From the NCBI GenBank assembly GCA_910575055.1, contig CAJTDC010000001.1, forward strand, positions 248,001-312,000: a DNA stretch of 64,000 nucleotides, given 5' to 3'. The notes beneath the pieces are model-generated. The model worked only from the letters and a program-made list of their open reading frames with translations. It did not search any database and was not told where the DNA came from. The position numbers and the translations under genes are program-made. Source of the DNA: Clostridia bacterium. GTDB lineage: Bacteria; Bacillota; Clostridia; Lachnospirales; Anaerotignaceae. This document shows, piece by piece, positions 36,720-46,740 of this stretch (position 1 is the stretch's first letter; the number at the start of each line of letters is the position of its first letter).

Positions 36720-38075
36720 TTATGCCAATTTTGCCTGATGAGATGTCTGCACCATTTTACATTTCCATCTTTCAGACTGAAAACGTACTACAAACAATGC
36801 TCCTCTAGCACATTCATCTATTGCCATAGCAATCCATATACCAACAAGACCCATACCTTTATATACACCTAAATAATATCCTCCCATTACAGCAACAAGC
36901 CACATAAATATAATACCTATTACTACAGGAAATATCACATCTCCCATTGCTGTAAGGCATTTTGTCATCAATATATTCACTGTTCTACCTATTTCTAAAA
37001 ACAATTCTATAAACAATATTTTTTTACCTAAAGCAATAATTTGCACATCACTTGTAAATATATGGAATATATTTTCTGCATTCAAATATAATATTGCTGT
37101 AATGCCTACTGCAATCACCATAGAATAAATAAGTGTTGTCCAAACACGTTTTTTTACTTTTTCAAATTCTCCTGCACCTATCAAATAGCTTATCATAATC
37201 TGCGTTGCCTGAGAAAGTGCTATAGAATATACATATGCTACATTTGCTAATATACTACAATATACTTTTGTAGCAATTACTACTGTACCAAACAGATTGA
37301 TAAATTTTAATATAAAAACCTGTGATAAATTATATGACAACTCTTCTCCTCCAGAAGGTAATGCTATATGCAGCAAACTACGAAACGTTTGTGTTGGAAA
37401 TGGTTTTAATATTTTTAGTGATAATTCTATATTAATATTTTTACGGAACAATCTATATAATATTACAAGCCCTATCAATTTACTAATATTTGTTGAAATC
37501 GCTGCACCTACAATACCTAACTGAGGCAATCCAAACAAACCATTTATTAACACTGCATTTCCTGCAATATTTATAACATTCATTACCACAGAAACATACA
37601 TTACTTGTTTCATAAATCCAAAACTTCTCAATATTGCTGCAAATGTAATATAAATCCCCTGCACAATTACAAAAAGTCCTACAATAGTTAAATATCTACC
37701 TGCTTCTTGCAATATATCTTGTGGTATTTTAATCCATACAAATATGAAATTATGTCCAAATGCAATAAAAAGTGTCGCAAACATACTAAATACTGCAATG
37801 ATTAAAAGAGAAACATTACAAGTTTCTGCAATTTTACGTCTGTTTTGTGCTCCCAAGTATTTAGAAATTAATATTGTACTTGCTACACTTGTGACATTTA
37901 ATACAATAATAACAATATTCATAATTTGATTGCCATTTCCTATTGCTGCAACAGAAGCCTGCGAATAACGGCTTATCATAATCTGGTCTACATTACCTAC
38001 CAAAAGCTGTAAAAGTAATTCTATAAATATAGGCACAGACATTTTAAAAACAGCTTTTTGTGTCATATCTGTCAT
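36720..38075 (-). CDS. MATE family efflux transporter (second of three)
   Basis: This 451-residue, twelve-helix MATE protein begins MTDMTQKAVFKMSVPIFIELLLQLLVGNVDQIMISRYS and has YLIGAGEFEKVKKRVWTTLIYS after helix 8. It is clearly a different branch from the other two MATE proteins in the window. The substrate cannot be predicted, and no leader RNA or regulator was noticed upstream. Confidence 0.92.
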   Translation of the reverse strand: MTDMTQKAVFKMSVPIFIELLLQLLVGNVDQIMISRYSQASVAAIGNGNQIMNIVIIVLNVTSVASTILISKYLGAQNRRKIAETCNVSLLIIAVFSMFATLFIAFGHNFIFVWIKIPQDILQEAGRYLTIVGLFVIVQGIYITFAAILRSFGFMKQVMYVSVVMNVINIAGNAVLINGLFGLPQLGIVGAAISTNISKLIGLVILYRLFRKNINIELSLKILKPFPTQTFRSLLHIALPSGGEELSYNLSQVFILKFINLFGTVVIATKVYCSILANVAYVYSIALSQATQIMISYLIGAGEFEKVKKRVWTTLIYSMVIAVGITAILYLNAENIFHIFTSDVQIIALGKKILFIELFLEIGRTVNILMTKCLTAMGDVIFPVVIGIIFMWLVAVMGGYYLGVYKGMGLVGIWIAMAIDECARGALFVVRFQSERWKCKMVQTSHQAKLA

Positions 38076-38156
38076 ATTTTTTCCACTCCCTTAAATTCGA
38101 TTTTCTCATTATAGGGCGGTTTATTTATTTTTGCAACAATAATTTTTACAAAAAAA

Positions 38157-38195
38157 TGCTGAAAAACAATAATAAAATTACACTATTTTTCAGCA
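38157..38195 (-). terminator. Terminator of nth
   Basis: A 10-bp perfect stem (38157-38166 with 38186-38195) with a 19-base loop runs on the minus strand into TTTTTTTG. It follows the nth stop by about 40 bases. Confidence 0.75.
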
Positions 38196-38234
38196 AGTAT
38201 ACAGTATCTATTATATATTATAGTATTTTTTTAT

Positions 38235-38882
38235 TTATTTTGATATTTCAGTAGTATTTTTTTGTTTTCCTCCATCACAACAGTGATATAAAAAACACTC
38301 TTGACATTTTGGGCGTCTTGCAATACATATTTTTCTGCCATGTGTAATGACTTGCGTATTATATCTTATCCAATGCTCTTGAGGCAAAATCTTCATCAAA
38401 TCTTGTTCTATTTTTGCAGGGTCACTATTTTTTGTTAATCCTAAAAGATTAGAAACTCTTTTCACGTGAGTATCTACTACTACACTAGGAATATTATAAA
38501 TATTTCCTCTTATTACATTTGCTGTTTTTCTTCCTACTCCTGCTAGAGTAATCAATTCTTGTATATCACTGGGTACAACACCACCATAAATTGTTAAAAG
38601 TCTTTGACAACACGAAATAATATTTCTTGCTTTATTATTATAAAATCCTATAGAATGAATGTCTTGTTTTAGTTCTTCTAAATTTGCTTCAGCAAAGTCT
38701 TTTAAAGTACTATATTTCTGAAACAATACTTTTGTTACTTCATTTACTCTGTCATCTGTACATTGTGCACTTAATATTGTTGCAATAAGCAACTGCCAAT
38801 CTGTTTGATAGTTCAAATGGCATTTTACAATACCATAATGCTCATCTAAAAGCGTTAATATTGCATTTACTTTTTCTTCCAT
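38235..38882 (-). CDS. nth: Endonuclease III (DNA glycosylase/AP lyase)
   Basis: Nth removes oxidised pyrimidines and nicks at the abasic site. The frame starts at 38924, but an AAGGGGAAG site precedes the ATG at 38882 (MEEKVNAILTLLDEHYG), giving 215 residues. The helix-hairpin-helix with the catalytic Lys (LAGVGRKTANVI), the catalytic Asp in VVDTHVKR, and the C-terminal [4Fe-4S] loop with spacing Cys-x6-Cys-x2-Cys-x5-Cys (CIARRPKCQECFLYHCC) are all intact. It begins 20 bp after the radical SAM gene. Confidence 0.96.
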   Translation of the reverse strand: MEEKVNAILTLLDEHYGIVKCHLNYQTDWQLLIATILSAQCTDDRVNEVTKVLFQKYSTLKDFAEANLEELKQDIHSIGFYNNKARNIISCCQRLLTIYGGVVPSDIQELITLAGVGRKTANVIRGNIYNIPSVVVDTHVKRVSNLLGLTKNSDPAKIEQDLMKILPQEHWIRYNTQVITHGRKICIARRPKCQECFLYHCCDGGKQKNTTEISK

Positions 38883-38902
38883 AAAAAATCTTCCCCTTTT
38901 TA

Positions 38903-40627
38903 TTATACTAACTGATAATAACAATATTTTTTAGTCAAAACATCTCTTTTGCCATAATCAAAAAGCACTACTACTTGTTTTTTGCATTTGTTTTTTGAAA
39001 AAATATCATATTCTAAAAAACAGATGTGACAACGTTTAGAAAGTTGTTTTGGTGTTTGCTCTGACAAATGGGGTGCTTTTTGTTTTATCAATACTGCATC
39101 ATTATAATATTCCCAGCGTTTTTGATTTTCTTGTTCTTCTTCTTTCAGCCAATCAGGTAATGTTTTGATATTATCATTAATAAAAATATCTAATTTTAAA
39201 TATTCTTTTATTATATCCTTGTATTGTGCAGTACATTTTGTATCACAAACAAAACAATAAAATATAGTATACAATTCCATTTTACTGTGCTGTAGTTCAT
39301 TATAGCGATTTTCAAGCCAATAATCTCCTAATGCCTCATAAAAATCAAAAGGTGTTTCAAAAAAAGAAATTACATATTTTATTGTTTTACACGCTTTTCC
39401 ACTATTATAATAAGTTTCTACCATATTCTCTATTTGTTTTAATCTAAAAATATCATCACATTTTAACTCTTTGGTACACAGCACTTCATAAACTGCATCT
39501 TTTCTATAAACAATACCATATTTTTGAGCATCTTTTCTCAGCCCAGAACCCTTTAAAAGTTTTAAAAAGCCTAACTGAAACTGTTCTGGCTCTAGTACAT
39601 ACACATCATTAAAAGAATTGCGAAAAGAAGCATAGTCTTCATAAGGCAGTCCCGCGATTAAATCTAAATGCTGATGAATATTTCCATAACTTTTGATTTG
39701 TTTTACAATCTCTTTTAATTTTTCAAAACTTGTATTTCTTTGTATTGCTTGTATTGTTTTGTCATTTGTGGACTGTACACCAATTTCAAACTGAAAAAGT
39801 CCTTTTCTTGCTTTTTTTAATATCTGCAAACTTTGTTGTTGTAATATATCCGCTGTAATTTCCATATGAAAATTGGTAATACCATTGTCGTGCTCTATTA
39901 AATATTTCCAAATATGATTGGCGTGTTCTGTATTAGCATTAAATGTTCTATCTACAAATTTTACTTGTGGAACATTATTGTCTAAAAAAAATTGTAAATC
40001 TTTTTCTACTCTTTTTTTTGACAAAAAACGGACACCTTTTTCAATAGAGGATAAACAATACTGACAGTTGTAAGGGCAGCCTCTTTGTGTTTCATAATAT
40101 AATATTCTATGTTGAAATGATTTTATATCATCATAAACAAAAGGTAAATCGTCCAAAGCAATAGGAGCTCTATTCATATTTGTAATAATGGTGTTTCCTT
40201 TTCTGTATGTAATGCCATCTATATTTTCTAATGAAAGTGTATTTGTAATAATTCCTTTGGTAATTTCATAAAATGTTGCTTCTCCTTCTCCTCTTATCAC
40301 AATATCTGCGGGTATTTGTTGTAATGCTTGTTCTGCCTCATAAGATACTTCTGCTCCTCCTAATATAATCATCACACGAGGTAGTATTTTTTTTAAATTG
40401 TCCACAATTCTGCTTATTTGGTTGATATTCCATAAATAGCACGAAAAACAAATTACATCTGGTTGCTGTCTATAAATTTGCTGTAATATAAAATCTTCTT
40501 GATGGTTTATAGTATATTCTTCTATTATAATATATTCTTGAAATTCTTTAGCATAAGCTCTTAAACAATATAACGCTAATGCTGTGTGTATATATTTTGC
40601 ATTTAATGCAGTAAGCAGTATTTTCAT
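38903..40627 (-). CDS. B12-binding-domain radical SAM protein (DUF4080)
   Basis: The chosen ATG (40627) follows AAAGGAG and gives MKILLTALNAKYIHTALALYCLR, the common start of this family; 574 residues. An N-terminal cobalamin-binding-like Rossmann domain (1-135, ILGGAEVSYEAEQAL), a radical SAM core with CPYNCQYC in YETQRGCPYNCQYCLSS, and a C-terminal DUF4080 region are recognised. The reaction is unknown. The classical B12 DxHxxG motif is not evident, so cobalamin use is uncertain. Confidence 0.9.
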   Translation of the reverse strand: MKILLTALNAKYIHTALALYCLRAYAKEFQEYIIIEEYTINHQEDFILQQIYRQQPDVICFSCYLWNINQISRIVDNLKKILPRVMIILGGAEVSYEAEQALQQIPADIVIRGEGEATFYEITKGIITNTLSLENIDGITYRKGNTIITNMNRAPIALDDLPFVYDDIKSFQHRILYYETQRGCPYNCQYCLSSIEKGVRFLSKKRVEKDLQFFLDNNVPQVKFVDRTFNANTEHANHIWKYLIEHDNGITNFHMEITADILQQQSLQILKKARKGLFQFEIGVQSTNDKTIQAIQRNTSFEKLKEIVKQIKSYGNIHQHLDLIAGLPYEDYASFRNSFNDVYVLEPEQFQLGFLKLLKGSGLRKDAQKYGIVYRKDAVYEVLCTKELKCDDIFRLKQIENMVETYYNSGKACKTIKYVISFFETPFDFYEALGDYWLENRYNELQHSKMELYTIFYCFVCDTKCTAQYKDIIKEYLKLDIFINDNIKTLPDWLKEEEQENQKRWEYYNDAVLIKQKAPHLSEQTPKQLSKRCHICFLEYDIFSKNKCKKQVVVLFDYGKRDVLTKKYCYYQLV

Positions 40628-40692
40628 TTTTTCTCCTTTCACTTTTAAACAGAAATATATCATTTTTTATAATAAAATAAATATAAAGCAAT

Positions 40693-41544
40693 TTATTCTT
40701 CATATATAGATAATAATGCGTGGTTCCATTCTGCTCCCATTAATATCACAATAGCACTAAAATAAAACCACATCAAAAGTACTATAATTGCACCAATAGA
40801 GCCATATATTACAGAATAATTTGCCATATTATCTACATAATAAGCGAAAGCGATAGAAAATACAAGCCAACTAATTAGAGCCATAAATGCTCCTGAAAAT
40901 ACATATTTTCTTTTGGGTCTTTCACTTGGAGAAACATAATACAGTGATGATAATACACAAAATAGTATTGCTGTCAAAGGCAAAAAACGCAACTTGCTCC
41001 ATAGTGTTATTAGTTGTGTTGGTATAACAAAAGGCAAATAATTTCCTATCCACTGTAATACATTCTCTCCTATTACTACAATAAAAAGTGCAGCAATAAT
41101 AAATACCATAACTACTATCATATAGCCTAATGTAAATACTTTATGTTTTAGTGGTGATTTTCTGGGTTTTCCTTTGTATGCTATATTGATAGCGTCCATA
41201 ATAGCATTGATTGCTCTCAAAGGAAACCAAAGAGAAAAAATAAATGAAAATGCTAATACTGTACTACTTCTATTTATAGTTACCTGTACAATACATACAT
41301 TTAAAAGCATTATCATATCCTCTGGTAAAAATTGTGACAAATGCCCTGATAAAGATACCAAAGGAATATTTAAAAAGCCTAACAATGTACTTACAAAAAG
41401 CAAAAAGGGAAATAATGCAAATATCATATAGTATGTTAACGCCGCAGCGGATTTTCCCACATTATCATACTGATATCTTTCTATCAGCTCTATAAAAAAT
41501 AATATCCACTTTTTATCTCCCTTGTATCGCTGTTTTAATTTCAC
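40693..41544 (-). CDS. YihY/BrkB family membrane protein
   Basis: This 283-residue protein with six predicted membrane helices begins IELIERYQYDNVGKSAAALTYYMIFALFPFLLF and has IAYKGKPRKSPLKHKVFTLGYM and the C-terminal YGSIGAIIVLLMWFYFSAIVILMGAEWNHAL. These are the standard YihY/BrkB blocks. The family was once thought to be ribonuclease BN, now considered wrong. Transport or envelope roles are proposed but not proved. It lies one base after the topB stop. Confidence 0.93.
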   Translation of the reverse strand: MKLKQRYKGDKKWILFFIELIERYQYDNVGKSAAALTYYMIFALFPFLLFVSTLLGFLNIPLVSLSGHLSQFLPEDMIMLLNVCIVQVTINRSSTVLAFSFIFSLWFPLRAINAIMDAINIAYKGKPRKSPLKHKVFTLGYMIVVMVFIIAALFIVVIGENVLQWIGNYLPFVIPTQLITLWSKLRFLPLTAILFCVLSSLYYVSPSERPKRKYVFSGAFMALISWLVFSIAFAYYVDNMANYSVIYGSIGAIIVLLMWFYFSAIVILMGAEWNHALLSIYEE

Positions 41545-41545
41545 A

Positions 41546-43711
41546 CTATTCCTCCCTCAGTGCTTCTAGTAATGCTTTACCAAAAGCACTCAATTCTTTT
41601 TTGTCCTCTTTTTCTGCCTTTTTTTGATTTCTCATATAATTCTGTATTGTACTTTTAGAAGCTCCTTTTTGTTGTGAAATTCTTTTGTGTAATATATCTG
41701 CTTTTTCTCTAAATCCACATACACAAACATATGTTTTTTTGTCACCTTCTCCAAACAATTCCATTTTTTTATGGCAGTTAGGACATCTCATATTTGTTGT
41801 GGTGCTGATATGAATACGTTCACCACATTCTCTATCTTGACAAACCAACAGTTTGCCTTTTTTTCCATTTACTGCAAGCATAAGTTTACCACATACAGGA
41901 CATTTTGTTCTCGTAATATTATCGTGTTTATATTGTTCTGTATTATATTTGACTTCTTTGACAAGTGTATGTGTATATTGCTTTATATTTTCCATAAATT
42001 CCTTTTTTTGTTGTTTTCCTTTACTTATGGCTTCCAATTCTTTTTCCCATTTTGCTGTTAAAAGAGGCTCTTTTAAATCAGAAGGGGCTAAATGAACAAG
42101 TTGTATGCCTTTTGAAGTAGGATAAAGAGAATTACCCCTTTTTTCAATATAAAAAGAAGAAAACAGTTTTTCAATAATATCTGCTCTTGTAGCAGGTGTA
42201 CCAAGTCCTCCTTCTATATATTCCTTCATAGTAGTATCTTTTAAATATGCAGAAGGATTTTCCATAGCAGAAAGAAGTGTTGCTTCTGTATATCTTGGAG
42301 GTGGTGTCGTCTGTAACTGTTTTAATTGCACAGATTGACACACAAAACTATCTCCTTGCTGTAATGCAGGCAGATTTTGTTGTTCTTCTTCCTGTTCTGA
42401 TATGTTTTCTGTGACTTCTTTCCAGCCTTTTTCAATTATAACACTACCTGATGCTGTAAATATTTTGTTATCACATTCCAATATTGCTTTTATTTTTTCA
42501 TAAACGTAATTGTTGTAAAAACAAGTTAAAAATCTTTTTACTACAAGCATATATATTCTTTTTTCTGATGTCGTCATAGACAATACATTAGCACTTTGTT
42601 CTGTAGGTATAATAGCGTGATGTTCTGTTACTTTACTGTTGTTGATACAATGTTTTGAAATATTTTGTTTATTTTTTATAATATGAGATACGAAAGAAGT
42701 AAAATCTCCTTTTGACACCGCTTTTAATCTTTCTGTTAATGTTGGCACAATGTCATCTGTCAAATAACGGGAGTCTGTTCTAGGGTATGTGAGTGCTTTG
42801 TGTTTTTCATATAAATTTTGCATAGCATTTAATGTTTCTTTTGCTGACATATCATAATATCTGTTGGCATCTCTTTGCAGTTCTGTCAAATCATAAAGCA
42901 TAGGAGGAGGTGTTACTTTTTTTGTTTTGCTAATTTGTTTTACGATAAATTTTTTATTTTTTATACTTTCTGTAATTTCTTTTGCTTTTTGTTTTTCAAA
43001 AATATTTGTTTGTTTTTTGTCATTTTGATATGTCACAAAAAATTTGCCTAAATCTGCCCTTACAATATAATAGTCCTTGGGAACAAATTTTTTGATTTGT
43101 TGTTCTCTTTCTACAATCATAGCTAATGTAGGTGTTTGTACACGCCCTGCTGAAAGCTGTGCATTATATTTACAAGTCAATGCCCTTGTAACATTTAATC
43201 CTACGAGCCAATCTGCTTCTGCTCTAGCCTGTGCACAGCGATATAATGACAAATATTGTTTTCCATCTTTTAAATTAGCAAAACCTTGTTTGATTGCTTT
43301 ATCCGTTTGAGAAGAAATCCAAAGCCTTTTAATAGGCTTTTTTACACCTGCTTTTTCTAATATCCATCTTGCAACAAGTTCTCCCTCTCTACCAGAGTCT
43401 GTTGCAATAATCACAGAAGATACTTCTTTACTTAAAAGCAACTTTTTGACAATGCCAAACTGCTTCGCTGTTTGTGGTATAACTTTTAATTTCATATTAT
43501 CAGGCATAATAGGCAATGTTTCCATAGACCATTGTTTATATTGTTCTCCATAATATTCAGGCTCTGACAGTGTTACTAAATGCCCTAGTGCCCACGTTAC
43601 AATATAGTTTTCTCCTTCTATATATCCTCCAGCAGTTTTGGTACATTTCAATACTCTGGCAATTTCTTTTGCCACAGAAGGTTTTTCTGCTAATACAATT
43701 ATTTTTGACAT
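41546..43711 (-). CDS. topB: DNA topoisomerase III
   Basis: This 721-residue type IA topoisomerase decatenates DNA. It has the TOPRIM domain (VLAEKPSVAKEIARV near residue 6; DSGREGE at 105-111), the catalytic Tyr309 in TYPRTDSRYL, and the topo III-type central domains. The C-terminal region carries two cysteine-rich zinc ribbons (CPVCGKLM, later MRCPNCHKKMELFG). The start is preceded by AGGATA close to the SDR stop, so both share a transcript. Confidence 0.96.
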   Translation of the reverse strand: MSKIIVLAEKPSVAKEIARVLKCTKTAGGYIEGENYIVTWALGHLVTLSEPEYYGEQYKQWSMETLPIMPDNMKLKVIPQTAKQFGIVKKLLLSKEVSSVIIATDSGREGELVARWILEKAGVKKPIKRLWISSQTDKAIKQGFANLKDGKQYLSLYRCAQARAEADWLVGLNVTRALTCKYNAQLSAGRVQTPTLAMIVEREQQIKKFVPKDYYIVRADLGKFFVTYQNDKKQTNIFEKQKAKEITESIKNKKFIVKQISKTKKVTPPPMLYDLTELQRDANRYYDMSAKETLNAMQNLYEKHKALTYPRTDSRYLTDDIVPTLTERLKAVSKGDFTSFVSHIIKNKQNISKHCINNSKVTEHHAIIPTEQSANVLSMTTSEKRIYMLVVKRFLTCFYNNYVYEKIKAILECDNKIFTASGSVIIEKGWKEVTENISEQEEEQQNLPALQQGDSFVCQSVQLKQLQTTPPPRYTEATLLSAMENPSAYLKDTTMKEYIEGGLGTPATRADIIEKLFSSFYIEKRGNSLYPTSKGIQLVHLAPSDLKEPLLTAKWEKELEAISKGKQQKKEFMENIKQYTHTLVKEVKYNTEQYKHDNITRTKCPVCGKLMLAVNGKKGKLLVCQDRECGERIHISTTTNMRCPNCHKKMELFGEGDKKTYVCVCGFREKADILHKRISQQKGASKSTIQNYMRNQKKAEKEDKKELSAFGKALLEALREE

Positions 43712-43716
43712 ATTGA

Positions 43717-44466
43717 TTATCCTTTCTTATTTTGAAAATGATAAGCACAGCTTAACAATAATTTTTCTGGTAAAAATCGCTCTCCTATGTGTGTTATTTT
43801 CATAGTAATACCTGGTATGATGAGCATTTTTCCTTCAAACATTTTTTTCAGTGCATATTTTGCTACTGTTTTGCTTTTCATCCCCCTTAAACTGAATGAT
43901 ACATTTGCTCTTTCATTAAATGCAGTATCTACTGGACCCGGACAAAGTACAGATATTTTAATATTACTGTTTTGCTTTTGCAGTTCTTTGTAAAGCGCTT
44001 CTGTTAAACGCAATACATAAGATTTTGTAGCATAATATGTTGCCATAAGAGGCCCTGCTAAAAATGCTGCAGAGGAAGAAACATTCATAATATAGCCTTT
44101 GTCTTTTTTTCTGAAATATTGTACAAATAATTTTGTCAATATATGCACTGCTTTTATATTCAAATCAATCATATTAAGTTCTTTTTGCAAAGGAATATCC
44201 CAAAACTGCCCAAATGCACCAAATCCTGCATTATTAATTACTATATCAATATTCTGTTCTTTTACTATATCATATAGCTTATAACAGTCTTTTTCACAAG
44301 ATAAATCTACTGTAATAATCTGAACATTAGTATATAATTTTTTTTGTATCTGTTTCATTTTTTTAGTATTTCTTGAAGCAATAATTAAATCATATCCTTT
44401 TTGACTTAATAATACAGCAAAATCTCTGCCAATACCAGATGTTGCACCTGTTATTAATGCTTTCAC
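43717..44466 (-). CDS. Short-chain dehydrogenase/reductase
   Basis: This 249-residue NAD(P)-dependent oxidoreductase has the cofactor motif TGATSGIG (6-13), the NNAG motif in VINNAGFGAFG, the catalytic Ser in MNVSSSAAFL and the Tyr-x3-Lys pair in YYATKSYVLRL. Arg residues after the first strand (IASRNTKK) favour NADPH. It belongs to the classical SDR branch similar to DltE/YdfG-type proteins. The substrate is unknown. It leads the topB transcript. Confidence 0.9.
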   Translation of the reverse strand: MKALITGATSGIGRDFAVLLSQKGYDLIIASRNTKKMKQIQKKLYTNVQIITVDLSCEKDCYKLYDIVKEQNIDIVINNAGFGAFGQFWDIPLQKELNMIDLNIKAVHILTKLFVQYFRKKDKGYIMNVSSSAAFLAGPLMATYYATKSYVLRLTEALYKELQKQNSNIKISVLCPGPVDTAFNERANVSFSLRGMKSKTVAKYALKKMFEGKMLIIPGITMKITHIGERFLPEKLLLSCAYHFQNKKG

Positions 44467-44610
44467 ACTTCATCATCTCCTTTTAATGATAGTTTGTACA
44501 AATATTATACTGAAAATAACATAAAATAGCAATTTTATGCTTTCGACAATACTTTTATTCTATCATACAGAATTGTAATAAATTTGAAAACTTTTTTTAT
44601 TCATTTAACA

Positions 44611-44639
44611 ATGACAAAACACTCAAATGCTGCTATAAT
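44611..44639 (+). promoter_or_regulatory. Promoter of the S-layer-homology gene
   Basis: ATGACA (44611-44616) and TATAAT (44634-44639) are 17 bp apart, about 80 bp before the start of the SLH gene. An AGGAGG site precedes the ATG. Confidence 0.55.
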
Positions 44640-44719
44640 AAACATAAAAATAATATTAAATTTATGTTAAAATTACATAAATTCTATATTAAAATGATAT
44701 TGATTTAGGAGGTCGTACA

Positions 44720-46738
44720 ATGAAAAAATATATGAGTTTTTTGTTGGCAGGTGCAATGGCACTGTCTGCAACAACAGTTAGTTTTGGTGCAAATTTTTCT
44801 GATATTAACAATGTGCCTTGGCCAGGTGTAGAAACATATATCAATCAAGTAGCAGATAACAGTTTAATGGTAGGAGAAAATATTGATGGCAAAATGGTAT
44901 TTCGTGCAAAAGACCCTGTTACATTGGTAGAAACAGCACAACTTGTTTATAACTTATTAAAAGCAACAAATCATTTAGAAGACAAAGCAGATTTACCTAC
45001 AAAATGGAACAGCACATTGACAGCAGCAAATATTCCTGAATGGGCATATAATAGTGTATCTTACTGTTTAGAAACAGGTGTTATTACAGAAGCAGAAGTA
45101 AAAGCATTTATGTCTGGTACAACAAGTGTACAAGCTACAAGAGAGCAAGTAGCAGGTATGATAGGAAAAGCGATTGCTTCTGTAGACAGCAGTGCTAATG
45201 CAAACAGCACTACTACAAAATTTGGTGACAACAGTGCAATTTCATCAGACAAAGTTGCTTATATTGCATTGCTTTCTGAAAAAAGTATACTTTCTGGAGA
45301 TGATTTAGGTAATTTCAATCCTAAAAATAAAATCAATAGAGCAGAAATGGCTGTTATGATGACAAAAAGCAATGATGTGTTAAAGAGTGTAACAAAACCA
45401 GCAGAAAATACTACAACTACTACGCCTAATACAACAACGCCAAGCACAACAACACCTACTACGCCAAGTGCAACAACACCAAATACACCAGTAGGAGGAG
45501 GTTCCTCTTCAACAACACCAAATACACCTACTACGCCAACTGTACCAGAAGCACCAACAACAGGTACTTTTACAGCACAAATAGAACAAATGCAAGTAAC
45601 AGGAAGTAATAAAATGCTTGCTTTATACAATGGCTCACAAGTTATGGGTTATTTAGGAGATAATAGTGTACCTACAACATATCAAGATGGTACAGCAGGC
45701 AGTTTTGATGATGTTACTGTAGGTACAAGTGTAACTGTTACATATAATGGTTCTCGTATTACAAAAATGGTAATAAACACTACAGCACCTAAAAAAGAAG
45801 AAGTAAAAGACCAAGTATTAAAAGGAGAACTTGCTAATATTACAAGAGATGAAATTCGTGTTATAAAAGGTCAGCCATATTATTTAGCAGGTGATGTTGA
45901 TGTTACCATTAATGGCAAAAGCAAAAAAGTAAAGGATTTAATAGATGAATTTGACGATGAAGATGTAGATACTATTGAAGTAGAGTTGACATTAGACTCT
46001 AGAGGAGATGTTTCTAAAATTGTAGCAAAAACAAAAGAAAAAAGCTATGAAGACTCTGGCACAATTAAAAAATTGACTAAAACAAGAATTTCATTTGATA
46101 ATGGTACAGAATATAAAATTAGAGAAAAAGATGTTACCGTAAAATTTGATGGTGGTTCTTCTACATTGGAAAAAGCGATTGATAAAATCAATGATGCTGA
46201 CAAAGATGACAAATTTACAGCAGAAGTAGATATTGATAAAGATGATGATGATTATGTAGAAAGAATAGAAATTAAGTCAAAATCTTCTAGCAGTAGCAAA
46301 AGTGGAAGCGGTACTGTAAAAAGTGTCAGCGGCAAAAAAATGACAGTAGGAAGCAAATCTTATACTACAACAAGCGATACTGATTTTGATATTGATGATG
46401 GCGAAGACAATATTGATAGTATATCAGAATTAGAAGATGCTATTGATGATGGCAAAACAGTAGAAGTAGAAGTAACTGTAAAAAGCAATGAAGTTACAAA
46501 AGTAAAAGGCTATGTATCAAAAGCAAAAGGAGAATTAACTGACGTTGGTAGCAATAAAATTACAGTAAAATTTGACTCTGGCAAAACCACTTATAAATGT
46601 AAAAGTGACGTAGATATTGATGCAGGAAAATGTGATGACTTAGATGACTTAGACGATTATAATGATGATGAAGGCGGTATTGATGTAGAATTGACTATCA
46701 ATAGTAGTAGTCAAGTGACTAAAATTAGAGAAAGATAA
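44720..46738 (+). CDS. S-layer-homology surface protein with acidic repeat region
   Basis: This 672-residue exported protein has a signal peptide ending VSFGA (about 23), three SLH-type repeats (about 25-215, starting FSDINNVPWPGVETYINQ and ending FNPKNKINRAEMAVMM), a Thr/Pro/Asn-rich linker (225-290), and a C-terminal half made of repeated small beta modules rich in Asp, Lys and Val (for example ITRDEIRVIKGQPYYLAG, LTKTRISFDNGTEYKI, VSGKKMTVGSKSYTTTS, LTDVGSNKITVKFDSGKT). SLH repeats anchor proteins to cell-wall polymers. The repeats suggest a stalk or calcium-rich display region; that is inference. Confidence 0.93.
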   Translation: MKKYMSFLLAGAMALSATTVSFGANFSDINNVPWPGVETYINQVADNSLMVGENIDGKMVFRAKDPVTLVETAQLVYNLLKATNHLEDKADLPTKWNSTLTAANIPEWAYNSVSYCLETGVITEAEVKAFMSGTTSVQATREQVAGMIGKAIASVDSSANANSTTTKFGDNSAISSDKVAYIALLSEKSILSGDDLGNFNPKNKINRAEMAVMMTKSNDVLKSVTKPAENTTTTTPNTTTPSTTTPTTPSATTPNTPVGGGSSSTTPNTPTTPTVPEAPTTGTFTAQIEQMQVTGSNKMLALYNGSQVMGYLGDNSVPTTYQDGTAGSFDDVTVGTSVTVTYNGSRITKMVINTTAPKKEEVKDQVLKGELANITRDEIRVIKGQPYYLAGDVDVTINGKSKKVKDLIDEFDDEDVDTIEVELTLDSRGDVSKIVAKTKEKSYEDSGTIKKLTKTRISFDNGTEYKIREKDVTVKFDGGSSTLEKAIDKINDADKDDKFTAEVDIDKDDDDYVERIEIKSKSSSSSKSGSGTVKSVSGKKMTVGSKSYTTTSDTDFDIDDGEDNIDSISELEDAIDDGKTVEVEVTVKSNEVTKVKGYVSKAKGELTDVGSNKITVKFDSGKTTYKCKSDVDIDAGKCDDLDDLDDYNDDEGGIDVELTINSSSQVTKIRER

Positions 46739-46740
46739 TT

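Noticed and set aside
45259-45630. Minus-strand open frame rich in Val and Gly opposite the SLH gene
   Set aside because: It mirrors the Thr/Pro codon repeats of the SLH linker and has no ribosome binding site.
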